Below are positions 1-8,307 of a stretch of DNA of 64,000 bases, one piece after another. The stretch covers positions 372,001 to 436,000 of the forward strand of contig CAVZZJ010000007.1 of NCBI GenBank assembly GCA_963779735.1, written 5' to 3'. A program made the translations under genes and the position numbers. This DNA is from Bog-473 sp963779735. GTDB lineage: Bacteria > Actinomycetota > Acidimicrobiia > Acidimicrobiales > RAAP-2. Position 1 is the first letter of the stretch. Every line of letters begins with the position of its first letter. Below the pieces are notes generated by a model, which made no database searches, had not been told where the DNA came from, and worked only from the letters and a program-made list of their open reading frames with translations.

Positions 1-10
1 CAGGTCGACC

Positions 11-319
11 GTGTTCGCCGCCACGAGCGAAGTTCCCCTCGCCATCTGGAGTCTCGGTCTGTTCTTGACAACTCTCGGGCTGCTTGGTTCAGCGTCCGTG
101 ATCGTCGCAAGGAAGGAATTCGGCTCGATCGATGCCGCGCTGATGACCACGACCTATCAGCCTCCGGTCCCCCCAAAGCTCGCCGCCGGCTATTCGCGTC
201 AGGTGGGAAGGGGAGCCAACACGGCGGCGACGCTGCTCACCGTATACCGGGATGCAGTGCTGTTGGTCATGTTGGGAGCAATCTGCTGGGGAGGAGCATG
301 GCTATGGGCGACCGTGTGA
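11..319 (+). CDS. small two-helix membrane protein, possibly 5' truncated by window edge
   Basis: The frame is open to the left edge, so the GTG at 11 may not be the true start. The visible 102 residues have a hydrophobic segment at about 10-33, a polar middle part containing a Pro-rich stretch (QPPVPPKLAAGY), and a second hydrophobic segment at about 80-100 that ends the protein. This looks like a small integral membrane protein with a cytoplasmic or periplasmic middle loop. I do not recognise a family. The next gene is convergent on the minus strand. Confidence 0.45.
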   Translation: MFAATSEVPLAIWSLGLFLTTLGLLGSASVIVARKEFGSIDAALMTTTYQPPVPPKLAAGYSRQVGRGANTAATLLTVYRDAVLLVMLGAICWGGAWLWATV

Positions 320-462
320 TGAACATTGTCGGCGTCGACTGATCTCACGGGCCGCAAACCCCCAAACATGACGGCTTTGTGGGCCTCATGAACGGTCGAC
401 CGAGGTGTGCTGCTCGTTGAGAGATACGACTCCGAATGCGTCGATATGGTCGGCCCGCACGC

Positions 463-1143
463 TCATCGTTTTTCATCCCTCCATCGTCGCTCTTGAAGGT
501 AATACACAAGTGCGCCCGATGGTGAGCGCGGGAGAGGTGAGGTGAGAAGCGTACCGATTGCGCTGTCCGGTGTGTCAGGACGAATGATGATGTCGGGTCC
601 ATCGGCCTCTCCACGAATCACCACTTCTGTTCGCCCTTCGTCGTGCGCTCGGGTTGTCCGTAATCGACTAACGAGCCGCCTGAGAGAGTCGAACGCAGCC
701 GATCCAGCCTTTCCTGCAAAGCCAGCGAAGAATGCACTCACCGATGCCACTGTGACGATGAAGGCAGGGTGAAGCACCTCCTCCAAGACTCCACCACTAG
801 CTGTCAACGCATACGGTTGGTCATCAAGGACTACGGATAGACCAGCAGCAATGAGGGCGTCTCGTGCGTGCTCCACCTCCTCACCGGAGGCGCCCGTGTC
901 GAAGCTTGCATAGCCCGACAACGGGTTGACATCATCTTCGAACCAGAAGGCTGCAACATCGTGAGTAGCATTGTTCGGTACGAAGATGACGGTGTCCCTC
1001 AACGTTCCCTGCTTGCCGTCCGAGAAGCTAAAGGTGTCGCCTGACCGTCTGGCGAATTGGGATCCGTTCTGGAGGAACATGATCCCGTCATCGCTGACGG
1101 CGACTATCGGACCATCCGCAAAATGCGACCGCAATCCGCGCAT
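463..1143 (-). CDS. uncharacterised 226-residue protein with one hydrophobic segment
   Basis: The 226-residue frame starts at an ATG at 1143. A polar N-terminal half contains a short beta-type stretch (GPIVAVSDDGIMFLQNG). A single Ala/Gly/Phe-rich hydrophobic segment lies at about residues 128-150 (FIVTVASVSAFFAGFAGKAG). It is followed by an Arg-rich stretch and a charged tail, which would suit a one-pass membrane protein. I do not recognise the family. It lies 485 nt downstream of the CBASS operon on the same strand, too far to assume co-transcription. It could be an accessory gene of that locus or an unrelated cargo gene. Confidence 0.5.
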   Translation of the reverse strand: MRGLRSHFADGPIVAVSDDGIMFLQNGSQFARRSGDTFSFSDGKQGTLRDTVIFVPNNATHDVAAFWFEDDVNPLSGYASFDTGASGEEVEHARDALIAAGLSVVLDDQPYALTASGGVLEEVLHPAFIVTVASVSAFFAGFAGKAGSAAFDSLRRLVSRLRTTRAHDEGRTEVVIRGEADGPDIIIRPDTPDSAIGTLLTSPLPRSPSGALVYYLQERRWRDEKR

Positions 1144-1628
1144 GACAACAGGAGTCCTAGATCCTGACAGGCTGCCGGGGCTGCATACTCAACCTTACCT
1201 TCAGGTCTTTCAATGAAGTCGGGCATCATTGCACACTTGACAGACCGACATGTCTGGCCGACCAAAAGCGTCGGCTGATGCGCGGCCGGCCGTCATATCC
1301 GCCTCCCGCCATCTGTTGGTGGCCGCCAGGTCAGGGGTGTCTCCCGGCCTAATGGCGAGGTCGAAGATGCGGAACCACTGGTGGGGCGGTCAGGGAGAAG
1401 AACGTGCCACGGGCGGGTCGCCTACGTCTTGGTCGACGCCGGCAGCGGCTCCTGGGCCGCGCTCGCCTCTTCCCCGCCGTGTATGGCCGGGTCAGCCTTA
1501 CCCCCTCAGGACCCAGGTACAAATGCCGAGGCGGCACGATGGCGCGGAGAATGGCCTCGGGGCATGGTCGAGCCAGGATCGAGGTAATCCGCTCCAGTTC
1601 TAAACCAAACTCAGCTTTGAGGCGCCTT
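1144..1628. other. intergenic stretch without a supported gene
   Basis: Several short frames exist on both strands, but none has a recognisable motif, a good ribosome binding site or plausible composition. The longest are Arg/Pro-rich, as expected from GC-rich non-coding DNA. It separates the last CBASS gene from the gene at 463-1143. Confidence 0.5.
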
Positions 1629-2081
1629 TCAGATATCTGGCAGATTCCCTGTCCTGCGAAGGACGTCAGATGACCTCAACCACTTCGACCACTCATAGAC
1701 CTCAATTCCGTATCCCGTCTGGCCTCGTCGAGCCAAAAGCAGGAGTGGGGATCTACGTCGGAGCGTTGGCAGTTGCCGCATCGTCCGAGCGTCCGTTTGG
1801 CTCGGCCCGAGGTCTGCAGGATGGGAGTGCCACTCGCCGAGATACCCCAATCGTCCATCCACCCGTCGAGCGCAATCGATAAGTGCGTGCGTGACTCCAG
1901 CTGGAAGTTCGTAGTGAGATGGACTCGCTTTCGCCGAAGGAATGACCAAGGCGTGTGTCACCCACGGACGAGTGCCCTGGTAGACGCCGAGCAGCAGTCC
2001 GCCGGTCTCGCAGGGGTGAGCGAATACTGCGGCCTCGAGTATCACCGTGCTGGCAGCTTCCGATAGGAACACATCAGCCAT
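1629..2081 (-). CDS. cap3: Cap3-like JAB/JAMM isopeptidase of type II CBASS
   Basis: This 150-residue protein is a JAB/MPN metalloprotease. The zinc-site residues are all visible: Glu25 in HPCETGGLLLG, His85 and His87 in GEWHSHP, and Asp97 in GPSQTD. In type II CBASS, Cap3 removes the CD-NTase from the targets to which Cap2 has conjugated it, and so resets the system. The start is taken at the ATG at 2081, which overlaps the Cap2 stop by 8 nt (ATGGCTGA), a translational-coupling arrangement. An earlier in-frame ATG at 2123 would add 14 residues inside cap2 and is less likely. Frame and active site look intact. Confidence 0.88.
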   Translation of the reverse strand: MADVFLSEAASTVILEAAVFAHPCETGGLLLGVYQGTRPWVTHALVIPSAKASPSHYELPAGVTHALIDCARRVDGRLGYLGEWHSHPADLGPSQTDARTMRQLPTLRRRSPLLLLARRGQTGYGIEVYEWSKWLRSSDVLRRTGNLPDI

Positions 2082-3594
2082 AGAAATAGCGGCCAGGTGT
2101 TTCAAATGGGTGTTCTGCCGCAAGCGGTCGGATCACGTCAATGATCTCACAACTCAGGGTCCCCTTCGCCGTGAGTTCCTGGAGCACGACCTCAGATGCC
2201 AGCGATGAGGCCGCTACAACCGCTGCGGGGGACGCGTTATTCACTGACGCAGAACACCCGAGCTCGAGCTTCGGCGACGCGGGTGTGTCGCTATCAGCCG
2301 GGATTATCGGGAATCGCTGGTCATCGAGTCGCTGATGGATCGGGACATCGACTCCTGGGCGGAATCGACGAACTCTGGACACCGATCCGTCTCGATAAAG
2401 AGCAACCGATACGAGGAGAATGCTGTCGCGTTCGGCAATTCGGCTCAGCTGCTCTGTCAATGGAGCGGAACCCGAAGCATCGACAATGGCATCGGCACCA
2501 CCGACTGTCTTCGAGATCTCGCCGGGATCCCACATCGCCTGTGGTGTCTTCTCGACGCGGGTCCACGGGGCGCGGAGCTCAATTTCCATGCGCGTGGCAT
2601 CAACTTTTTGGAACCCGACGAGAGGCTTAGCGGCGGCATGACGAACCACGTTGCCCGGACGCAGCATTTCACCGTCAATCAGGTGCTCCGACCCCAGTCC
2701 GCACCTAGCAAGTAACACGGCAACGTGGGATCCGATTGCGCCAAGCCCGAAAACAACCACGTGTTTTTCACTGACCCCCTCGGCGTCAGGTCCACAGCGC
2801 AGGCGGAGTACTTCGTCGTCGGTCATTGCCGGTTCATAAACGTCCAAGGCCACCCCCACTCCACTCGCATCAGGTCCCACACGGAGCACAACGGCGTCTT
2901 GCGTTCCATGAAAATTGCCCAGCATGAGAATCAACAGCGGCTTGCTCAGCGCAGAGGTAACCAGTTCATCGAAGCGCCCTTGCTGGCCGTCCGTGAGCAA
3001 TGAACGGAGTGAAGTCTGATCGTGTGGTGGTGGCGACATATCACCACAGTGAAACCACAAGCCATGGAGCGATCCGGGTGGCCCCTTGCCTGTGCGGAGA
3101 TGAACTCCACCATGGTCCTGACGCGTGCCGTGCAGTCGACCCCACTGACCCCGATGTGCTCCGGTACGGATGACCTGTGCCATGTCGAACGTCGCTAGGC
3201 CGATTCTGTCTCGATTGAATGCCAGGTATGCGTCTAGCGCAACGTCCTGGTCATCAAAACCACGAGCAGCGGCATTGGCCCACTCCTCAATACGCTCGTT
3301 TATGCCATTGAGCGTGAGCCACTGACGAGAGTTGTCATCCTCTGCCCACAGACAGACCACACCCTCCGCGTTGACATGCTCAGCGGGGAGTTCGGAGACG
3401 AGGACGTGTGGATGCCGAAAGGGCCAACCATCCCGGATTCGGATCCGCATTGACGTCGCCGGAGTTAGTTCGGCAAGGGGCTGAGGACATGGGCCATCCC
3501 ATTCCCGTCGATCCGTGCCTCGAACCGGTTCAAATCCAGCGGCAATGAGTTCAGTGGAGAACGAGTCGAGCGATGCCCCATCGAGGGTGATCAC
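2074..3594 (-). CDS. cap2: Cap2-like E2-E1 fusion, ubiquitin-transferase-like enzyme of CBASS
   Basis: This 506-residue protein joins an E2-like domain (about 1-130) to an E1/ThiF-like adenylation domain (about 270-500). The likely E2 cysteine is Cys81 in EGVVCLW, followed by the expected W-x-L and EEW helix motifs. The E1 part has the Rossmann motif GLGAIGS (283-289), an acidic residue at Asp308 followed by the N-x-x-RH element, and the likely E1 catalytic cysteine Cys447 in LELGCSAS. In CBASS, Cap2 forms a thioester with the C-terminus of the CD-NTase and ligates it to cellular targets, priming the synthase. The start is the GTG at 3594, 1 nt after the CD-NTase stop. The frame stays open upstream to 3912, but that extension lies inside the CD-NTase gene and does not look like a domain. 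Confidence 0.88.
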   Translation of the reverse strand: MITLDGASLDSFSTELIAAGFEPVRGTDRREWDGPCPQPLAELTPATSMRIRIRDGWPFRHPHVLVSELPAEHVNAEGVVCLWAEDDNSRQWLTLNGINERIEEWANAAARGFDDQDVALDAYLAFNRDRIGLATFDMAQVIRTGAHRGQWGRLHGTRQDHGGVHLRTGKGPPGSLHGLWFHCGDMSPPPHDQTSLRSLLTDGQQGRFDELVTSALSKPLLILMLGNFHGTQDAVVLRVGPDASGVGVALDVYEPAMTDDEVLRLRCGPDAEGVSEKHVVVFGLGAIGSHVAVLLARCGLGSEHLIDGEMLRPGNVVRHAAAKPLVGFQKVDATRMEIELRAPWTRVEKTPQAMWDPGEISKTVGGADAIVDASGSAPLTEQLSRIAERDSILLVSVALYRDGSVSRVRRFRPGVDVPIHQRLDDQRFPIIPADSDTPASPKLELGCSASVNNASPAAVVAASSLASEVVLQELTAKGTLSCEIIDVIRPLAAEHPFETPGRYFYG

Positions 3595-3595
3595 A

Positions 3596-4597
3596 TCAGG
3601 CAAAGCCTCGGGCCTCGTTCGGTCCTCGGGCTCGGTTTGCGGTGACCGCTCCCACCACATTCCCCGACTCGTCGCAGCCAGGCGGAATCGGGAAGACCGG
3701 TCCTCGGTCGTTGGAGCCCAGGATCTGGCGCCAGATAACGGCTGCTTCACACTTGGGCAATCCGAGGGCTTTGTTAGCCTCGCCAGCGAGGGTCGAGAAG
3801 AGGGTGGCGCATTCCATGGTCTCTGCAAATGGAGGCGAAGGCGTGTAAGGAGTTCCGAGTGCAGGGTCGAGTATCGGATTGACTGCTGCCGAGGCCAAGC
3901 GTGAGCCGGCATAGGCCAATGCTCCCGCGAACAGCTCAGCGAAGGATTCCCCAGAAACGCCGCTGGTGAATGCCTCGTACGTCACGAGTTCAATGAACAG
4001 TCCGCCAGGTTTGGCGTCACCGCGGTGATGGGAGCGCGCCTGGCGCATCAGCTTCACGATCGGTACGTATGCCCCACGGCCGGACACCTCTACGCTCTCG
4101 TTCATGTCGTTTGTCAACTGGGAGAGCTGTTCGGGATCAGTCTCGATCCATGCAGCGTCGCTATTAACCCAACGGTCACGGTCGTGATCCGGAATAGCCC
4201 AGCGTTCGCCGTAGAGCACGGCCGGGACAACATCGACACTGAATTTGTCACTGTCATCGTAGAATGCGATTTTGACCGAACGGTTGTGGGGATCAGCTCG
4301 ATCGCCGTAGTGGTCGGTAAGGATTCCGCACACCTCTTCGAAGACGACCGCAGCCGAATATTTCGTATCGAGTGCGGTCAGCTTGGTGAAGACGTCGACG
4401 TCATTGCCGGGGTAGATCGCAGTGCTTCGGGCATAGGAGCCGATCAAGACAGTGTCAACGCCCCACTCGCACAAAGTGTCGGACGTTTCTAGTTGAGCCC
4501 GCACTAACCCGTGGGCCGCAATGGCGCGGGCACGCTTCGTGCCATTGGGCTCGATACGAGTCAGTGCCTTGTCAAATTGTACTGGCAACGTTTCCAC
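3596..4597 (-). CDS. CD-NTase, cyclic oligonucleotide synthase of type II CBASS
   Basis: This 333-residue nucleotidyltransferase of the CD-NTase/OAS fold makes the second messenger that switches on the effector. The core motif is visible: Gly53-Ser54 in LIGSYARS, the metal-binding pair Asp66-x-Asp68 in GNDVDVF, and a third Asp122 in SVDVVPAV. The C-terminus ends in ARGFA, a small flexible tail suitable for thioester formation by Cap2. The start is a GTG at 4597, preceded by a GGAGGA Shine-Dalgarno and 8 nt after the effector stop. Gene order effector-synthase-cap2-cap3 defines a type II CBASS. The nucleotide product cannot be read from sequence. Related TIR-SAVED effectors respond to cyclic tri-adenylate, so cA3 is a reasonable inference. 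Confidence 0.88.
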   Translation of the reverse strand: METLPVQFDKALTRIEPNGTKRARAIAAHGLVRAQLETSDTLCEWGVDTVLIGSYARSTAIYPGNDVDVFTKLTALDTKYSAAVVFEEVCGILTDHYGDRADPHNRSVKIAFYDDSDKFSVDVVPAVLYGERWAIPDHDRDRWVNSDAAWIETDPEQLSQLTNDMNESVEVSGRGAYVPIVKLMRQARSHHRGDAKPGGLFIELVTYEAFTSGVSGESFAELFAGALAYAGSRLASAAVNPILDPALGTPYTPSPPFAETMECATLFSTLAGEANKALGLPKCEAAVIWRQILGSNDRGPVFPIPPGCDESGNVVGAVTANRARGPNEARGFA

Positions 4598-4605
4598 GGC
4601 TCCTC

Positions 4606-5867
4606 CTAGTTCCCGGTGTCATCCAGGACAATCGGCCCGCCGCCGACGCCGGACGCAACCGTGACAGTCCGAAGATACCGCGGGGGTGTATCACCACCCT
4701 CCCATTCGTAGGGATCGACAGCGAGGGTGTTGAGGAGCCTGCCCAGCAGGACGGCAATTGGGAAAGGGACCCGGAGGAAAAGGTCGACTTGGTTGGTACC
4801 AACCCGGGACGCGCATTCCCGGATGCGCCTGGCGACGGTGGCGGCCGTTGCCCCGCCGGAGCTGGGCTGAAGTCGGATGGCGAGATTCGGATGGATGCGT
4901 GCCACACCGCCGTATCGCTCTGGGTGCTGGTCTACGTGGGCGGAGAAGGAATCGACCGGGGCGGGAGTGTCCACCAGCTCGACGTACACGGCCAGTCGGC
5001 GGCCTCCATCGGAAGAGACAAAGTCCACTTCAAGAGGTGGAGCCTCTTCGGAGAGTTCGGATGTCCACGTCCCGGATTGGTCGACAATCGTCATGGTGGT
5101 CGTCGTTGTCACTGGTAGAGCGGCACCAAGTGCAAGGGCGATACTGAGGTGAGCACCTCCTCGCACCTCGACATCCGAGGATCTCGCAGTGGACACGAGA
5201 CGCGGGAGGCTGGTCAGGAACGCCGCGTATGGATGCCAGATTCGTAGCGGGGGAGTGCGCCTACCCGGATCCGGTGGCTCCGTCCTTACGGCGAGCGTGA
5301 CACGCGGGCCGTCGTGGATCGGGTCTGTTCGGCTCTGGATGTCCAGTACGACTGGACCCAGGTCCCCGGCAGCGTGCGCCTGCATCCGCCGCATTGCCAG
5401 TGCATGTGCGAGCCTGGTCACATCTACGGGATCGACCAGACGATATTGCTTTAGGCGCTTGAGCGTCCCTTCGGGCTGACGGAGAAGTTGGTCTGGTGCG
5501 TCGTAGTCGAGAGATCCGGGATGAGCCGGGTCCTCCATGGCATGTGCGACCGCCAGGGAGAATTCGTTGGTCCAGGAGGGCGGGAAGCTCGAGATCGTGA
5601 ACCACCGAGGAGTCCTGTATCTCGGGCGTTACCACAAGGACGGCACCCGACATTCCCGAGTCCAGGGCCTCTGTGAGTCGCCGGCTGGTGTCTCCTGGAA
5701 GGAGGTCAGACGAGTCGTGCCAGACGGGCACGCCCGTCGCGCGCGAGCGCCCAAGCGACCGTAGAAGCAGCATCTGTCCCGTCGGAGGCGCGGTAGCTGA
5801 CGAAGACCGGACCAAGTGGGTCGACGTTTTTCGTCTCCGTGGTGGGGATCCCGCCTAAATGTGACAT
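4606..5867 (-). CDS. TIR-SAVED CBASS effector, frame interrupted twice
   Basis: Read through two single-base slips, this encodes about 419 residues. The start is an ATG at 5867. Residues 20-45 give the TIR opening VFVSYRASDGTDAAST. A slip near 5732 leads into VPVWHDSSDLLPGDTS and the TIR segment GAVLVVTPEIQDSSVVHDLE, whose Glu near residue 93 is the likely NADase glutamate. A second slip near 5566-5580 leads into EFSLAVAHAMEDP and the rest. The C-terminal SAVED domain shows GAHLSIALALGAALP and, near the end, VDLFLRVPFPIAVLLGRL, which fit the SAVED core. Known TIR-SAVED proteins bind a cyclic oligonucleotide through SAVED, assemble filaments and destroy NAD+, killing the infected cell. The SAVED part alone is an open frame from 5538. 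If the slips are real the effector is dead; if they are sequencing errors the system is intact. Confidence 0.8.
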
Positions 5868-6147
5868 GCGCAGTTGAGGCTACTGCGAGGTCGTGACCTG
5901 GGCATCCGCGCGGCCGAAACCCGCTTCAGGGCACAAAAAAGGCAGGATCCGCGGTGAAGGACGATCCGGTGTGTCTCAGCAAGTCTGGTGCGGCCATTGC
6001 GCACTCCGTGGTGCGGAGACCGCATCCCTCCGCCAAAGCGTGAATCGGGCGGTTCGGAACGAGGTTGGTCGCGTAATCGTCCTCGTGATGAGGTCCCGGG
6101 CTGGCTGACCGGACGCGATGTCTGCGACACGACGAGAGGATGCTGCG

Positions 6148-7008
6148 TTAGAGATGAGTCCTCGGCTCCTCGACCGAGTTGCGCTGGCGCGTGCGCTCTT
6201 CAGTAAGTTGCCGCGCCTTGTCGAGGTCAAGGCCGGTGAGTACGGCATTCGCTCTAGCCACCAACTCGTCGTACTCGTCGACCAATGGGGTGATCATCTT
6301 CACGAGCTCACCCAGGAGCCATCGGTTTGCAGCCACGGCCGCGCTGGCGTGCGAATCGAACAGCGGCAGTAGGTTAATGACGTCCTGTGACCCCAGGTAC
6401 GAGCGAGCGGGGCTCGTCCAGTCTTTCCACCGGAGCATCGTTGTGGCTTTGATGCCCGTCGTGTAGGTCATGCTCTGCACCTCGGACGCTGGGCCGGTGA
6501 AGGAGATCTGGCGCATTATCGGGAGGTGCGCGTAGTGCTGGATGTACCGGCGTAAATCACCCACAAATCGCATCTCATCGGTTCCGAAGCATCGCTGACG
6601 TTCGACTCCCCAACGCTCCTTGAGCTCGTCGGGCTGCCCGGCCATCAGCGCCCGCACGTGCTCGACGAGCGTGTAGGACCCCGCCAAGTAGTTGTGCAGA
6701 TCCCGGACCAGGAGCGCGCCGAACCGTTCGGCCGCCACAGAGCGACGGACGTTCTGGGTCAGCTCGATCGCCAGCCCTTGGTCAATAGTCGGGCTGATCA
6801 ACGCAGATCGGAGCGTCACATAATTCGGAATGAAGATGGCATCGATGCTCTGACGAAGCGTCTCAGCCTGGGCGAACAAGTAAGCAGCAGGGTGATTCCT
6901 GACCTGTTGGCGCGCTGCACGCACGCGTTCGGAGTGTTCGTCCCACAGGGCACGAGACACGCGCTCCGCCTCTTCGGCTTCGGGGGTGATGTCCGGGTGC
7001 GCGCCCAC
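6148..7008 (-). CDS. uncharacterised soluble helical protein upstream of CBASS
   Basis: The 286-residue protein has no signal peptide or membrane segment. It is rich in Arg, Glu, Ala and Leu, with long predicted helices, including a charged stretch at the N-terminus (EEAERVSRALWDEHSERVR) and another near the end (DLDKARQLTEERTRQR). The start is a GTG at 7008 with only a weak ribosome binding site. I do not recognise a family. It lies 50 nt downstream of the membrane coiled-coil gene at 7059-8126 on the same strand, so the two could be one transcript. A 280 nt gap then separates it from the CBASS effector. A role in defence is only inferred from the neighbourhood. Confidence 0.55.
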   Translation of the reverse strand: MGAHPDITPEAEEAERVSRALWDEHSERVRAARQQVRNHPAAYLFAQAETLRQSIDAIFIPNYVTLRSALISPTIDQGLAIELTQNVRRSVAAERFGALLVRDLHNYLAGSYTLVEHVRALMAGQPDELKERWGVERQRCFGTDEMRFVGDLRRYIQHYAHLPIMRQISFTGPASEVQSMTYTTGIKATTMLRWKDWTSPARSYLGSQDVINLLPLFDSHASAAVAANRWLLGELVKMITPLVDEYDELVARANAVLTGLDLDKARQLTEERTRQRNSVEEPRTHL

Positions 7009-7058
7009 CCTGTCACATTATGACGACATCGTGGGTGTCCTGACGCCAAGGCGGTCGC

Positions 7059-8126
7059 CTAGAGGCGGGTCGCCGCCGGGCGATGGAACGAACCCCTGGG
7101 GTGCGCCATGTAGGTGACTCGAGCGATCTCGACGAGGATCCCCCAGGTGTCGGCATCTACGCCCGGCGGGGGAGGTGGGCTGAACTCGGGCCTGTCCCCT
7201 CCGCTGTATGCCGCCAGGTAGGCGACTCTGCTCGGAAAGTCATTGATCGACAAGAACGCGTCAGTCGTGAGGGACTCGAGCCCCTCCTCGGTCAGTACCC
7301 ACTCGCCGTTGAGGCGCTCGATGAGCGGGCCTCGCAGGCGACGGGGGAGTTCGCCACGAAGCGCACGATTGGCCAGTTCGAGGCTGTCGCGCAGGTTGGT
7401 GAACATTACGGAGGGGTCCCAGACCGCCGAGGGGGTCAGGTTGGCCGACTCGATCTTCCGGTCCAAGCGTGCGATGACCTGACGGACATCCTCACCTTCG
7501 TTCCAACCCTCCGTCTGCACGTTCCGGGCGTCGGCGAACCAAGGGGTCAGGGAAAGAAATGGAGTACCTCCTACGGCTCGGTCCATCCGGACCAAGTTCT
7601 TGAGATGCATGTGCATCCCGTTGAGGTCTCCGGAAGCCGGGACGCGGAAGGCATCAGAGATGGCACGTCGGAGGTCGGCCTCGCGCAGTGCCGAGCTCAC
7701 CGCTTCGTATGACATGTCATTCGTGATGGCGGCGAGCGCCTCGTCCTCAGCCTCGTGGCGGCCTGCCCGGTCCCGGAGCACCTCATCTGCGAGGGTGTCG
7801 ATCCGCCGCCCTTGGGACTCGATCCTCTCCTCAAGGGCGGCCGTCTGGGTCTCGGTCTCCTCGATTCCCCGCTTGACCTCGCGTTCGACGGTGGTGACAA
7901 GGACGCCGGAGCCCACGATGCCCAGGGCGCCCAGAAGCACCGCTGTGCCGACCGTGAGGAAGAAGTCGATCCAGATGCCCGTCCAGTCGCAGTCGATGCT
8001 GAACCCGAGGGCGGCTCCGATCATGAGGAGTCCGATGGCGGCGACGATCCCGAAGGCGCGCCAATGGATGGCGTTCTCGAGCCTCGGTGCCGGCATGTCC
8101 GCCATCACTTCCGACGGTACTGGCAT
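7059..8126 (-). CDS. two-pass membrane protein with coiled coil and cytosolic domain, unknown
   Basis: The 355-residue protein has two hydrophobic segments near the N-terminus (about 24-44, AFGIVAAIGLLMIGAALGF, and about 53-78). A Glu/Arg-rich coiled coil follows at about 82-125 (EREVKRGIEETETQTAALEE). After it comes a soluble region of about 220 residues with no motif I recognise, ending in a Pro-rich linker (PEFSPPPPPGV) and a short tail. The architecture of membrane anchor, coil and cytosolic domain is common in sensors and in some abortive-infection effectors, but that is analogy only. Several in-frame ATGs (8126, 8105, 8096) could be the start. The gene is co-directional with 6148-7008 and lies next to the ISAzo13 element. 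Confidence 0.55.
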   Translation of the reverse strand: MPVPSEVMADMPAPRLENAIHWRAFGIVAAIGLLMIGAALGFSIDCDWTGIWIDFFLTVGTAVLLGALGIVGSGVLVTTVEREVKRGIEETETQTAALEERIESQGRRIDTLADEVLRDRAGRHEAEDEALAAITNDMSYEAVSSALREADLRRAISDAFRVPASGDLNGMHMHLKNLVRMDRAVGGTPFLSLTPWFADARNVQTEGWNEGEDVRQVIARLDRKIESANLTPSAVWDPSVMFTNLRDSLELANRALRGELPRRLRGPLIERLNGEWVLTEEGLESLTTDAFLSINDFPSRVAYLAAYSGGDRPEFSPPPPPGVDADTWGILVEIARVTYMAHPRGSFHRPAATRL

Positions 8127-8307
8127 GGAGGTATTCGAATGGAGGATGGGTCGGCCCGGTCGACGTTATCTATGGTTACGTTCCCCCTCCGACGCACTTC
8201 AGGTCCACACCCTGCAATCCGGCTCTTCGCGTTGAACTGGGGAATGATGACGAAACGAAGTATCCGCGAACGCGGCCAGGGGTCCCGTCATCGTTGTGGT
8301 TGCTTTA

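Noticed and set aside
1250..1603. Small plus-strand genes downstream of cap3
   Set aside because: Arg/Pro/Ser-rich frames without motifs or translation signals.
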